Positions 26,791 to 35,473 of a DNA stretch of 64,000 bases are shown here, one piece after another. A model generated the notes under the pieces. It was not told the DNA's origin, did not search any database, and saw nothing but the letters and a program-made list of their open reading frames with translations. The stretch's first letter is position 1. Each line of letters starts with the position of its first letter. Position numbers and translations under genes: made by a program. Origin of the DNA: Sulfurovum riftiae (lineage in GTDB: Bacteria > Campylobacterota > Campylobacteria > Campylobacterales > Sulfurovaceae); contig NZ_LNKT01000072.1 of the NCBI RefSeq assembly GCF_001595645.1, forward strand, positions 1 to 64,000, written 5' to 3'.

Positions 26791-26807
26791 CTTATAATAA
26801 TTATAAG
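26791..26807. promoter_or_regulatory. 17-bp palindrome over a -10 hexamer before the molybdoenzyme operon
   Basis: CTTATAAT, one central base, then ATTATAAG. On the minus strand it holds TATAAT about 30 bases before the Fe-S subunit ATG. A symmetrical site over the -10 is what a repressor, or a dimeric regulator of the operon, would need. The regulator is not identifiable here. Confidence 0.5.
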
Positions 26808-26810
26808 CAC

Positions 26811-27150
26811 CCATTAAACAGTGTTTTACGGGTTAACGCATAGATTAAGTCTATAAAAGTTTGCATTAAAAATGCTTTATTATCTTCAATTCATAGACGC
26901 TTTTAGGATCCGTGTATCAAATTAGACACTTTTCATCAATTGTTATGACCGGGAACATCAGTAATTGTGTACTTGTGATTTTTCCGTAAAGAAGAATGGA
27001 TTGACTTAATATCTATGCATAACAGAAAGTAAATACGTCAAAACAAAAGATATAAACCGTTATTAATTATTTTGTTCATTACTGATAATTTAAATTTATT
27101 GGGATGAGAAGAAAGGGTTTTAAAATCACATCATTTTCAAATTGTATTAT
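26811..27150. other. AT-rich intergenic region, no gene seen
   Basis: This stretch separates the molybdoenzyme operon from the last gene of the sox-linked operon. No reading frame with a ribosome site stands out on either strand. It probably holds upstream regulatory sites of the molybdoenzyme operon. A small RNA cannot be excluded. Confidence 0.5.
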
Positions 27151-27155
27151 TACTC

Positions 27156-27175
27156 CACCAGGTATTAACCTGGTG
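27156..27175 (-). terminator. Hairpin after the DUF302 gene
   Basis: A perfect 7-bp stem CACCAGG / CCTGGTG with a six-base loop, about 28 bases past the stop of the DUF302 gene. The following minus-strand sequence is AT-rich (AGTAATAATACAATTT) but is not a clean T run. Likely end of the long sox transcript. Confidence 0.6.
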
Positions 27176-27202
27176 AAGCAATAAAAGTGATGTGTGGTAC
27201 TT

Positions 27203-28135
27203 TTACTCGGTCAGCTCAAGCAATATCTTGTTCATACTCTTTTGTGCTTCCAACAATACATCCAGAGAGGCCTTGTCTTTGATATCCATAGAAGAGATCC
27301 AGTTATAGACACTCGGGAAGGCAAGATGCATCTCTTTTTCATTTTTCTTTTTATACATGATCAATGAACAGGGAGCAAAGGCACCTGCTTCAGGATGGAC
27401 TTTTGCCACAGTGTAGATAACCGGCAGTTTACAAATGGAATAGACATCGTAGAAATCATACTCGTTGAAATTTTTCTTTTCAAAATCATCACCCAATGCA
27501 TTGAAGCCTGCCATTACGAAACCATTTGATGCCAATTCACCTTCAAACTCCATTTGAAAGTCCTCTTTGGCAGTATTAAGGTCCTCTTCATCCAGTTCGG
27601 TATGATAAGAGGAGACCAAAGGACCTGTAGGTTTTTGTACCGTGTAGGGGAGTGTTTCGAAAGAGCCACCCGGGAGTGCAAGTTTCAATGCTTCTTTTAC
27701 CATTTTGCCTACTTTTGCCAATGCCTTGTTATCTACCGGTATCTGCATGATCTTTGCCATTGCCTCCGGTGTCAAAGAGGATACAGAAATTGTTTTTTCA
27801 CCTTTTTTTGTATAGATAGACATACTCATTGGAGCAAAAAGTCCTATATTCGGATATTTTTTTACCAGTTCAAGCGTGATCTCTTTACTGAAAAATGTAA
27901 AGAGATTGTAGACATCGAATGTGCTCTCTTTGAACTGTTTTTTAAACGGCCCATTCATATCTCTGTTGGCTGAGATGTAAAAACCTGCCTTTTTAAATGC
28001 TGCCTCAATCGTTGCCGGAGTGATCTCACCTTTACTGTTGTCTGCCGTAAATACCTGAATATCCGCTGTGCTTGCTGCTGTAGATCCTGTCAGTATCACT
28101 GCTATCAGGAGTAAACCTTTCATTATCTGTTTCAT
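27203..28135 (-). CDS. Periplasmic tandem DUF302 protein
   Basis: 310 residues with a signal peptide (about 1-24). Two related halves are visible: one ends in NIGLFAPMSMSIYTKKGEKTI, the other in EAGAFAPCSLIMYKKKNEKEMH. This is the DUF302 core twice over. Only the second half keeps a Cys (APC). DUF302 proteins recur beside sulfur-oxidation genes; their chemistry is unknown. It is the last gene of the sox operon, 37 bases after the DsrE gene, with an AAGGAA ribosome site. Confidence 0.75.
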   Translation of the reverse strand: MKQIMKGLLLIAVILTGSTAASTADIQVFTADNSKGEITPATIEAAFKKAGFYISANRDMNGPFKKQFKESTFDVYNLFTFFSKEITLELVKKYPNIGLFAPMSMSIYTKKGEKTISVSSLTPEAMAKIMQIPVDNKALAKVGKMVKEALKLALPGGSFETLPYTVQKPTGPLVSSYHTELDEEDLNTAKEDFQMEFEGELASNGFVMAGFNALGDDFEKKNFNEYDFYDVYSICKLPVIYTVAKVHPEAGAFAPCSLIMYKKKNEKEMHLAFPSVYNWISSMDIKDKASLDVLLEAQKSMNKILLELTE

Positions 28136-28172
28136 TTTCTTTTCCTTTTATTGTGTAATTTAATGATGTTGA

Positions 28173-28619
28173 TTATGGACGAATATAGGTCCAACCAGCT
28201 CTTTGACGTTCGATCAGTTCTACAATACCTGCAGTCACGATCTCCACACCGCTGAGCAACTCTTTTTTATTGACCCCATAGGTCTTCATTGTATTCCCGC
28301 AGGCAATGAACTCCACATCATAGGTCATCAGGGAACGTACCCTTTTTTGAATATCTTTATCAAAAAAATAGGCTTTCGTCAAAACAGTTTTAATACCCTG
28401 GGAATAACAGACGATCACAATCTCACATTTTTCCGGTCCGTAAAACTTCATGACGTTGCTTGCAGATGATAGTACATGGGAGATCTGATTTTCATCTCCG
28501 GATGTAATAGGGAATATGAATTGTCTTGGATTCTCTATGCTCGGTTTCGGGTCTGCAAATTCAGTATCTGCGTATGTCATATTAAAAAACAACACAATGG
28601 CTGCAATGATATATTTCAC
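28173..28619 (-). CDS. Exported DsrE-family protein
   Basis: 148 residues starting at a GTG, with AAGGAG nine bases upstream; the GTGA overlaps the preceding stop. A signal peptide (about 1-17) marks it as periplasmic. The DsrE-fold core includes IVIVCYSQGIKTV and VEFIACGNTMKTYGV, the latter holding the Cys used for sulfane sulfur transfer in the DsrE/TusD family. Expected to bind or relay persulfide sulfur released by Sox chemistry. Confidence 0.8.
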   Translation of the reverse strand: MKYIIAAIVLFFNMTYADTEFADPKPSIENPRQFIFPITSGDENQISHVLSSASNVMKFYGPEKCEIVIVCYSQGIKTVLTKAYFFDKDIQKRVRSLMTYDVEFIACGNTMKTYGVNKKELLSGVEIVTAGIVELIERQRAGWTYIRP

Positions 28620-29404
28620 TTTGTTACTCCTTTTAAAGCTTTTATTTCTCTCAGTATTGCCAAAAAATCTTCAACATTCCATGAACCTACAACTTTTTGG
28701 AGAACTTTTTTATTTTTGTCAACAAAAAAGAATGACGGTGTCAGTTCCGCAGTCAGTCCCAAGGGAAGAGGGTTTTTCGTAATATCAACCTGCACTACCA
28801 CAAAATCTTTTTGCAAGGCTTTCACCACTTGATCATCAACCATGACTTCACGATCCATTTTTTTACAATAATGACAATGCTCAGTCATCGCTTTTAACAC
28901 GATGATTTTATTGTTTTTTTGTGCTTCCTGGAGCGCAGAATCAAACAATTTATGCTTCACACCTTTTTCAGCGACAACTTTTTTATCAAAATCATAAATG
29001 TATTCAGAGACTGACGCCAGTTCTTCTTCAGAAATCTGATCTTTCATGCTTGGCATCGTGTCAAAATACTGTATCACATCACGTAAACAGACTGTTTTCT
29101 GTTTATCAGGGTTGTTAACGTAATCGCTAATAAAAGCACTTACTTCCATACGATGTATCTCTTCATCACCTTTTGGGTCGCCTATCTGTTGTTTTAAACG
29201 ATAAGAGAGTTGATTTAATGTAGGTGCTTTTAACTTTAAAAGTTTGTTTTCCTGCTCAACAAAGTTTTCCATGAGTTTTGTCATAGGGATATATGCTTCA
29301 TGACAGGATGCACATTTCTTTTGATACACTTTCTCACCTTCATTTGCAGACAAACAGGCTGCGAAAACTACAAAAGCGAGACATGTCTGTGTAAATCTTT
29401 TCAT
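28616..29404 (-). CDS. Cytochrome c-thioredoxin fusion protein, periplasmic
   Basis: 262 residues from the ATG at 29402-29404 (a GTG nine bases upstream is possible). Signal peptide (1-20); class I cytochrome c domain with CASCH at 31-35 and a likely axial Met in FDTMPSM (117 or 120); then a thioredoxin-like domain (about 150-262) with CHYC at 177-180, similar to SoxW/DsbD-gamma thiol reductases. The fusion suggests direct electron passage between thiols and the cytochrome pool. It lies between the SoxH-like and DsrE genes in the sox operon. Confidence 0.82.
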   Translation of the reverse strand: MKRFTQTCLAFVVFAACLSANEGEKVYQKKCASCHEAYIPMTKLMENFVEQENKLLKLKAPTLNQLSYRLKQQIGDPKGDEEIHRMEVSAFISDYVNNPDKQKTVCLRDVIQYFDTMPSMKDQISEEELASVSEYIYDFDKKVVAEKGVKHKLFDSALQEAQKNNKIIVLKAMTEHCHYCKKMDREVMVDDQVVKALQKDFVVVQVDITKNPLPLGLTAELTPSFFFVDKNKKVLQKVVGSWNVEDFLAILREIKALKGVTK

Positions 29405-29416
29405 TACTAGCACTTT

Positions 29417-30331
29417 CTATTCATCCTCATCATACAATTCAAGTTCACGGTAGGCATCAAATACATTTCTGCGATGCAAAACATCATAAAGTTTCATTTT
29501 TTCATACTCAGGCATTTGAACCTTATTACTGATCTCATCAATTGAAATATCATTGTTAAGTGCCTCTTGTATCTGCTTTTTCATTGTAGTAAGATAAGCT
29601 TTAAATACTGATGTTGCATTACTGTCTGTTCTGTACCCATGCCCGCCTACGATTATTTTCGGATGCAAACTCTCTATCAGGTCCAAAGCTTCAAGAGAAC
29701 CTATAATTGAGCCGTCACGCAATGAACTTAGCCTGTCATTGAATACCAGATCACCCGCAAAAAGTACCTTTTCTTGAGGCAGGTACACCACAAGGTCTCC
29801 TTTGGTGTGCGCCTGTGGAACCAATTGCTTAATGTGAAAGACTGTATCTCCCAGGGTGAGATCATGGATATCGTGCACCACAGTGTCAAGTTTTACCACT
29901 TTTGTACCGGCATAGGTTTCTTTCCCTACACTCTTTTCCATTCTGGTAGCCATTCCCGGCTGGATATTCTGCTCATAGGTCTCAGGACCGATCAACAAAG
30001 CACCTTTTTCTTTATAAAAACTGTTTCCCAGCCAATGATCATCATGGTCATGCGTATTGATAACATATTTCACAGGCAAAGATGCTATTTTCTGCATCTG
30101 TACGTAGGCCTGTGAAGCATAACCATAGGTAGGACCGCTGTCTATGACAACGAATCCTTCTTTCGTTTGTACAAAACAGGTATTGACCATATTGCCGCCA
30201 TTCTCTTTACTGATGTTTTCAGGTTTTCCAAAAAAACAGTAGACATCCTTTGTAAGCTTTTTGGGTACAAGGTTGTACTCAAAAGCCTGCAAGGCGCAAC
30301 TCAGTAAAAGAAGAGAGACAACCGTTTTCAT
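29417..30331 (-). CDS. SoxH-like metallo-beta-lactamase-fold hydrolase
   Basis: 304 residues, signal peptide (1-16). The metal motif HDHDDHW gives His94, His96, Asp98 and His99, followed by LVPQAHTKGDLVVYLP, FAGDLVFND and GGHG, so both metal sites look complete. This pattern fits SoxH / quinoprotein-relay MBL proteins found in sox clusters; activity on thiol-sulfur or sulfite esters is proposed but not proven. It ends 12 bases before the cytochrome-thioredoxin ATG. Confidence 0.82.
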   Translation of the reverse strand: MKTVVSLLLLSCALQAFEYNLVPKKLTKDVYCFFGKPENISKENGGNMVNTCFVQTKEGFVVIDSGPTYGYASQAYVQMQKIASLPVKYVINTHDHDDHWLGNSFYKEKGALLIGPETYEQNIQPGMATRMEKSVGKETYAGTKVVKLDTVVHDIHDLTLGDTVFHIKQLVPQAHTKGDLVVYLPQEKVLFAGDLVFNDRLSSLRDGSIIGSLEALDLIESLHPKIIVGGHGYRTDSNATSVFKAYLTTMKKQIQEALNNDISIDEISNKVQMPEYEKMKLYDVLHRRNVFDAYRELELYDEDE

Positions 30332-30339
30332 TTCAACTC

Positions 30340-31866
30340 TTAAAACAGATAGTTGAATTCCAAACGGAATTCATCATAGGACCAGTCTTTTTTATACTCA
30401 GTAAGGCTACCAGGCTTGAGTGTACTGTCATCAGCAGCAACATGACCATAACGCATTCTCATTTGAAGATCTTCTGTAATGTTTGTCCATGTATCAATAT
30501 GGATCACATTGGAATCGGAAGGCACGTTTTTGTTATCGTCAAAATCCTGAATCGCATAACGGATACTTGCTTTCCAAGTAGAGTTGAATTTATATACCCC
30601 ACGCAGCATAATGGTTTCTGTATTGGAAAACCAGTTATATTGTGCCATTGCTCTGGTAAATCCGCCTGTAGGGAATCCTCTCCACGGTGCAACAATATCT
30701 GCTTCATCCGCCACTTTGGAGTAACCCAGTCTGAAGAAACCTTTTTTATCCGGCATAAGTACATCCAGTCTTGCATTGAAAAGACTTGAATCCAAAGAAC
30801 CTAATACACTTGGGTCATAGCCTATAAGTGTTCCACCCAAAGCATTCATGTTTCCAGCTACTGCTCCACCACCATCATCATTTTGAATAAATTCACGAAT
30901 ACCCGGTCTTACTGCCCATCCAGAATCAGAAAGAGGGATCTTATAATGTGCTTCAATGACAAAATCCTGCAATACGCCAGGGATCTGTAAAAAACTTCCT
31001 GTCAATTTCAGGTTTTTAATATATTTTGTTGTGATATCAGCAAGATACATATCATGCTTCGGATCTTCACCTGCCGCAACAAAGTTGTTATAATTCAAGC
31101 CTCTATGTTTACCGGCATCATCATTGTTGTTCCAACTCTCACCGTTTGCATCTTTAAAAGTAATCACATCATGTGCATCTTCATGGTCTCTTAGTTTCTG
31201 CTTTCCAAACCAGGCAACTCTTGCTTTTGTTTTAGGGGCAATTTTCACTGCAGCCGAAACACCGTCAAAGGTATTTGGGATCATTTTTGTATCGTTGGAC
31301 TTAGTAAAGACCGATTCAAAAAGTTGACGACCTGCTCTCGCATCTACCGTGCCATTATTATATTCAAGATATGCCTGACCCAATGCAGCCAACCCATAAT
31401 GTCCTGTCTTTTTTAGTTTATAACGGCTGAATGTATCTTTCCCTGCTTTAGAAAACTTTGCAACATCTTTCTCAGGTCTCCAAAATTCCGGGTTAAGTGA
31501 ACCATAATACCCTACTGTAAAACTAAAATGATTCAAAGAAGCAGATTTATAAATCAAACTTCCACCTATACCCATATTTTTATCAGCATCATTTGAGAAA
31601 GGAGGTGTATTTTCCCATGCCCAATAAAATGTATTGGTTCTCAGGCGGCCATAAAAGATACCTTCTGAAAACAGATCATGTATATTATCTACCTCACCCG
31701 GCAAAACATGGTAATTCAATGTCATGTTACCATTCAATGTTCTTTTTACCACATCTTCTTTCACTGGCTCTTCTGTAGGTACGATATCACCGCCAGCCAT
31801 CAAAGCTGTACTTCCCATCAATAACGTTGCCGTTACCAATACTAATTTTATTTTTCCTTGTTTCAT
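30340..31866 (-). CDS. Outer-membrane porin, Campylobacterota Opr/OprD type
   Basis: 508 residues with a signal peptide (about 1-24) and a C-terminal Phe in EFNYLF, as needed for outer-membrane insertion. The body is alternating beta-strand pattern with many aromatic girdle residues. OprD-type porins pass small anions and organic acids. Its place after soxB and before soxH suggests it admits thiosulfate or lets out sulfate. It follows a weak hairpin terminator. Confidence 0.82.
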   Translation of the reverse strand: MKQGKIKLVLVTATLLMGSTALMAGGDIVPTEEPVKEDVVKRTLNGNMTLNYHVLPGEVDNIHDLFSEGIFYGRLRTNTFYWAWENTPPFSNDADKNMGIGGSLIYKSASLNHFSFTVGYYGSLNPEFWRPEKDVAKFSKAGKDTFSRYKLKKTGHYGLAALGQAYLEYNNGTVDARAGRQLFESVFTKSNDTKMIPNTFDGVSAAVKIAPKTKARVAWFGKQKLRDHEDAHDVITFKDANGESWNNNDDAGKHRGLNYNNFVAAGEDPKHDMYLADITTKYIKNLKLTGSFLQIPGVLQDFVIEAHYKIPLSDSGWAVRPGIREFIQNDDGGGAVAGNMNALGGTLIGYDPSVLGSLDSSLFNARLDVLMPDKKGFFRLGYSKVADEADIVAPWRGFPTGGFTRAMAQYNWFSNTETIMLRGVYKFNSTWKASIRYAIQDFDDNKNVPSDSNVIHIDTWTNITEDLQMRMRYGHVAADDSTLKPGSLTEYKKDWSYDEFRLEFNYLF

Positions 31867-31925
31867 TTCTCTTCCTTTTTATTTGTTCATCTTTTTGAAA
31901 AGATAAGTTTAGCTATAATTAAAAA

Positions 31926-31942
31926 GTGATATTTACTATCAC
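31926..31942 (-). terminator. Intrinsic terminator/attenuator between soxB and the porin gene
   Basis: Read on the minus strand: GTGATA, five-base loop, TATCAC, then TTTTTAATT. The short stem plus T run is that of a weak rho-independent terminator. Upstream in the same gap a second stem (GTGCCCCGC at 31957-31965 with GCGAGGCAC near 32005-32013, one mismatch) could form. Together they may lower expression of the porin-DUF302 half relative to soxXYZAB. Confidence 0.6.
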
Positions 31943-32026
31943 AACCATGGGTGCCCCGCCTGCTTTCAAAGGAGACTTACAACAATCTTTGGACAAAAGA
32001 AGCGAGGCACGGTTTTTAATTTCACT

Positions 32027-33802
32027 TTAGCACTTGGCACCTTTTGCAGGACATCCGCAATCATAATCCAAGACTTTTACATTGGATTCCATGCTGATAT
32101 CTACAACTTTTTGTTTACGAATATAGTCACTCACCACTTCATAGACTGCACGTATTTTTTTCTCATCCAGGTTGTCACCGGCATTTTGTAGGTTTCCTCC
32201 CCAAGATGATACTTTGTATGTCTTCTTCAGATTAATAGGTTTCCCACCGATCATAAAGTCCGAAATTCTCTCGCCTGACTTGGCTGCCACTTTAATACTG
32301 TAACTGGCTCCCGTCAATCGGCTCATATCTCCACCCTGCTGAAGCAGCGGATTTTCATTGAAGACGTTGTCTGCAATGTCTTCCATGAGATTGGCGATCA
32401 CTTCACCTTTGAGATCGAAAGTATACACTTCCGGGTAGGTGATGGCTGTCATCTCATATACATTGTCTTTGAGTATCTTGTCCCCCGGTATCAGTGTGGT
32501 TCCCCATCTGTATCCCGGCGTAAAGACGATATCCGATCCCATTTCAGCCTGGATCGCCTGTCCGATCAATGCATCAAATGTCGAGTAGAATGTATCTCTT
32601 TTATAAAGAAGCCCTTTGGTCGTACCCAACACTTCATTGAGTTCTTTGTCAAATGGTGCATAGGCTTTGGCAACAAGCTCATCACCCGCTTTATCTGCCC
32701 GAATAAGATTTGAAGCCACAGGCATGAGTTTGAAATTATAGCCTGCTACTTTTTTGTCTTTAATGTCAATATCGAGTCTTCCCACATACTTGCCGTGACT
32801 TCCTGCAATCAGGATCACAGTATCGTTCACGATGATCGGCTTTGGACTGGGATCATGTGTATGACCACTCAAGATGAAGTCAACACCTTTGACCTTTTTC
32901 GCCAATTCCTGGTCTACAGAGAACCCGTCATGACTCAGGACAACAATACAGTCTACTTTTTTCTCGTTACGCAACTCATTGATGAATTCCTGAAGAGATT
33001 CATGTCTCAATGCGAAACTCCATCCTTCAGTAAACTTTTTAGGGTTGGCTGTAGAAGTAAACGGGAAGGATTGACCGATAATACCGATCTTGGCTCCACC
33101 GATCTCTTTGATCGTGTACGGAGGGAAGATCAGCTCTTCAAATTCATCCGAGAAAGGATCGTTGTCAATGACATTCTGAGAAATGAATTCACCATCAAGC
33201 ATCTTGATAAGCTCCATCACACGTTCTTTACCGTACGTAAACTCCCAGTGTCCGACCATCACATCTACACCCAGATAATTCTGCGCTTCTACAATAGCTG
33301 CACCATCTGTCTTAAGTGCAACGGCTGTACCCTGCCATGTATCACCACTGTCCAAAAGAAGAACATTTTTTTCACCTCTCTCTTTTTTGACATGGTCTAT
33401 AATGGGTTTCATGTGGGCGATTCCACCCATCTTTCCAAATTTCTCTGCAAGGACTTCAAAGTTATTATAGGTATCAAAGTACTGATCCAATGAACCAGGC
33501 TTAATACCATAATAGCTCTCAAAGCTGTCTCCACAGATGAATCCAGGTGTTCCTACCAGATTCTTTGCAGAGATCAATGTTGATGGTTCCCTCCAATAGA
33601 GAGGCTTGATATGTGCATGAAGGTCACAAATATGTAAAATAGTTGCTTTTCCTTTTGCTTCAAAATCAACAATATCGGAAAATGAAAGTTTTTTAATACG
33701 TTCTTTTCCTGCTTCCCCTGCAAAAAGATTTGTTCCCCCTGTTATGCCAAGCAAGCCGAGTGATGCTGCAATCTGGAGAAAATCTCGTCTGTTAATATCC
33801 AT
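32027..33802 (-). CDS. soxB: SoxB, sulfate thiohydrolase
   Basis: 591 residues. A Tat-type signal (INRRDFLQIAASLGLLG) leads a 5'-nucleotidase-fold enzyme: Asp60 and His62 (ICDLHAH), DSGDTWQGT (151-159), the SoxB-specific GHWEFTYG (184-191), VVLSHDGFS, and SGHTHDPSPKP. These are the dimanganese ligands and family markers. SoxB cleaves sulfate from the Cys-bound sulfonate on SoxY in the periplasm. It starts ten bases after soxA in the order X-Y-Z-A-B. Confidence 0.96.
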   Translation of the reverse strand: MDINRRDFLQIAASLGLLGITGGTNLFAGEAGKERIKKLSFSDIVDFEAKGKATILHICDLHAHIKPLYWREPSTLISAKNLVGTPGFICGDSFESYYGIKPGSLDQYFDTYNNFEVLAEKFGKMGGIAHMKPIIDHVKKERGEKNVLLLDSGDTWQGTAVALKTDGAAIVEAQNYLGVDVMVGHWEFTYGKERVMELIKMLDGEFISQNVIDNDPFSDEFEELIFPPYTIKEIGGAKIGIIGQSFPFTSTANPKKFTEGWSFALRHESLQEFINELRNEKKVDCIVVLSHDGFSVDQELAKKVKGVDFILSGHTHDPSPKPIIVNDTVILIAGSHGKYVGRLDIDIKDKKVAGYNFKLMPVASNLIRADKAGDELVAKAYAPFDKELNEVLGTTKGLLYKRDTFYSTFDALIGQAIQAEMGSDIVFTPGYRWGTTLIPGDKILKDNVYEMTAITYPEVYTFDLKGEVIANLMEDIADNVFNENPLLQQGGDMSRLTGASYSIKVAAKSGERISDFMIGGKPINLKKTYKVSSWGGNLQNAGDNLDEKKIRAVYEVVSDYIRKQKVVDISMESNVKVLDYDCGCPAKGAKC

Positions 33803-33812
33803 AAATATTCCT

Positions 33813-34574
33813 TTATCTTTTTAAACCGGGAATTGCAATAGCTTTTTTCTTGTCCTGTGCCAGTTTCGTCACATACACTTCAAGACCCACCATCTCTTTG
33901 GAACCTATAGGAATCACTTTGAGCAATGCATTTTTCATACATCCCTGAAACCTTCTCTGAAGTGTTCTAAGACTGGACTTTGTCATACGGTATGCCGGCC
34001 ATGTCGCACCTGCACCTGCTTCACCAAGATCCGGAAGGGGCTGTGTTCTGAGTACCATACCTACAATATCTTTACTGTGGCATGAATTACAGGAGAGCCC
34101 TCTTCCCCCTCTTGCTGTCATAAACGTTTTTTTACCAAGGTCATATGCCGCTTTCTCATGCGGTTCACTCAGGTCAATGTTTGGTATTTCATCATTCGCC
34201 AATGACTTGACATATGCCAGCATAGAAAACATTTTTCCGCTTTTAAGTTTGTATCTTTCTTTACCCTGTTCAACCTGCATTGCCTGAAGTACCTGGTCTA
34301 TACCGACAACATTGCCAAGTTTTTCAACATATCTTGGGAAACCGGCAATATATTTAGGCAGCTCTTTTTCACTTACACCCAGAAATTTTGCCAGGGCCTC
34401 TTCGCCGCCAAGATTTTCCTCAAACAGTTCTCCACCCTCTTCAACATAGATATCGGCCGGGTTGTTCTCTAACATCTCTTTATACATTGCTCTGTCTGCA
34501 TCACTCATGGCAAACTGCTCACCTGCAGTAGCCAATGTGACCAGAAGCGCAATTGGAAGTATGACTCTTTTCAT
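33813..34574 (-). CDS. soxA: SoxA, single-haem c-type cytochrome
   Basis: 253 residues with a signal peptide (1-17). One haem site, CNSCH (162-166), and Cys212 in RRFQGCMKNAL, the persulfide-modified axial ligand of SoxA. There is only one haem motif, as in many Campylobacterota, rather than two as in Paracoccus. With SoxX it joins thiosulfate to SoxY oxidatively. It starts two bases after the soxZ stop. Confidence 0.95.
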   Translation of the reverse strand: MKRVILPIALLVTLATAGEQFAMSDADRAMYKEMLENNPADIYVEEGGELFEENLGGEEALAKFLGVSEKELPKYIAGFPRYVEKLGNVVGIDQVLQAMQVEQGKERYKLKSGKMFSMLAYVKSLANDEIPNIDLSEPHEKAAYDLGKKTFMTARGGRGLSCNSCHSKDIVGMVLRTQPLPDLGEAGAGATWPAYRMTKSSLRTLQRRFQGCMKNALLKVIPIGSKEMVGLEVYVTKLAQDKKKAIAIPGLKR

Positions 34575-34576
34575 GC

Positions 34577-34915
34577 TTAATCCTTTGGCTTAAGTTTTTT
34601 ACTCTTAGTGTTTTTCTCACCTGTATTGTCTGTATAGTCCACTGTGATCTTCCCTTTCCCGGGAACTTTGAAATTTACAGAGAAGTATGGGTTTGTCGAT
34701 ACTGTCTCCCAAACTTTCATTGTAGTGAACGGTTTTCCGTCAAAACTGAAAGTAATGTTGTCAATATAGTGTGCCGGCTTGATCTTGCCTGTTTTTTTAT
34801 CTTTGATCAAACCTGTATCCATAGGGTGGATCACGATAAAGTCTACTTTAACGATATCTCCTGTTTTATACTTTTTTGGTTTGATTTTTATCATTGATTT
34901 TCTTGCTTCTGCCAT
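34577..34915 (-). CDS. soxZ: SoxZ, sulfur carrier scaffold
   Basis: 112 residues, no signal peptide, immunoglobulin-like beta fold. Family stretches include KYKTGDIVKVDFIVIHPMDTG and FSFDGKPFTTMKVWETVSTNPYF. SoxZ pairs with SoxY and travels with it through the Tat system. Lies between soxY and soxA with short gaps. Confidence 0.95.
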   Translation of the reverse strand: MAEARKSMIKIKPKKYKTGDIVKVDFIVIHPMDTGLIKDKKTGKIKPAHYIDNITFSFDGKPFTTMKVWETVSTNPYFSVNFKVPGKGKITVDYTDNTGEKNTKSKKLKPKD

Positions 34916-34977
34916 CTCTTATCCTTTATAAAATTGAAATATAACTTGTATTGCTTGTCTGTTCGAAGTTGAAAATA

Positions 34978-35451
34978 TCAACCACATCCACCGATCGTTA
35001 CTTTAACACTCTTCCCTGTTTTGATGAATGTTCCATCACTCAATTCAACCAAAGCAACCACTTCCTGAGTACTACCGAGTTTTACTCTTGTTGCAAAGTA
35101 ACCCCTGCCGTTGGCCGGTGTCAGCATAACATCTGCACATCTTGCATTTCCGTTCTTCGTGTTCAAGACATGGATCGCTTTGACATAGTTGGCTTCTTCC
35201 ATCGGGTGATCGACTTCCACTTTTACAGGAACAACAGCACCGTTTTCTGCAATTTCAGGGACTGTCAGTTTGATCTTGTCACTCTCTTTTACCTCTTTAC
35301 CGCCTGTAATTGCTTTTACAGCTGCTTCAAATGTCAGATCGTTCGGACCTTTCTTTTTCGCTTTGGCTTCATCTTTTGCCATCAGAGCAACCGGTGTTAC
35401 GGCTACTGCCGAAACTGCCATCATACTTTTAATAAAATTTCTTCTTTTCAT
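34978..35451 (-). CDS. soxY: SoxY, sulfur-carrying subunit
   Basis: 157 residues with a Tat signal (MKRRNFIKSMMAVSAVAVTP). It ends in GGCG (154-157), the mobile arm whose Cys carries the thiosulfate-derived intermediates. Only this copy is present in the window; a soxCD-YZ cluster would be expected elsewhere in the genome. Confidence 0.95.
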   Translation of the reverse strand: MKRRNFIKSMMAVSAVAVTPVALMAKDEAKAKKKGPNDLTFEAAVKAITGGKEVKESDKIKLTVPEIAENGAVVPVKVEVDHPMEEANYVKAIHVLNTKNGNARCADVMLTPANGRGYFATRVKLGSTQEVVALVELSDGTFIKTGKSVKVTIGGCG

Positions 35452-35473
35452 TCTCTATTTTCCTTTTTGATTT

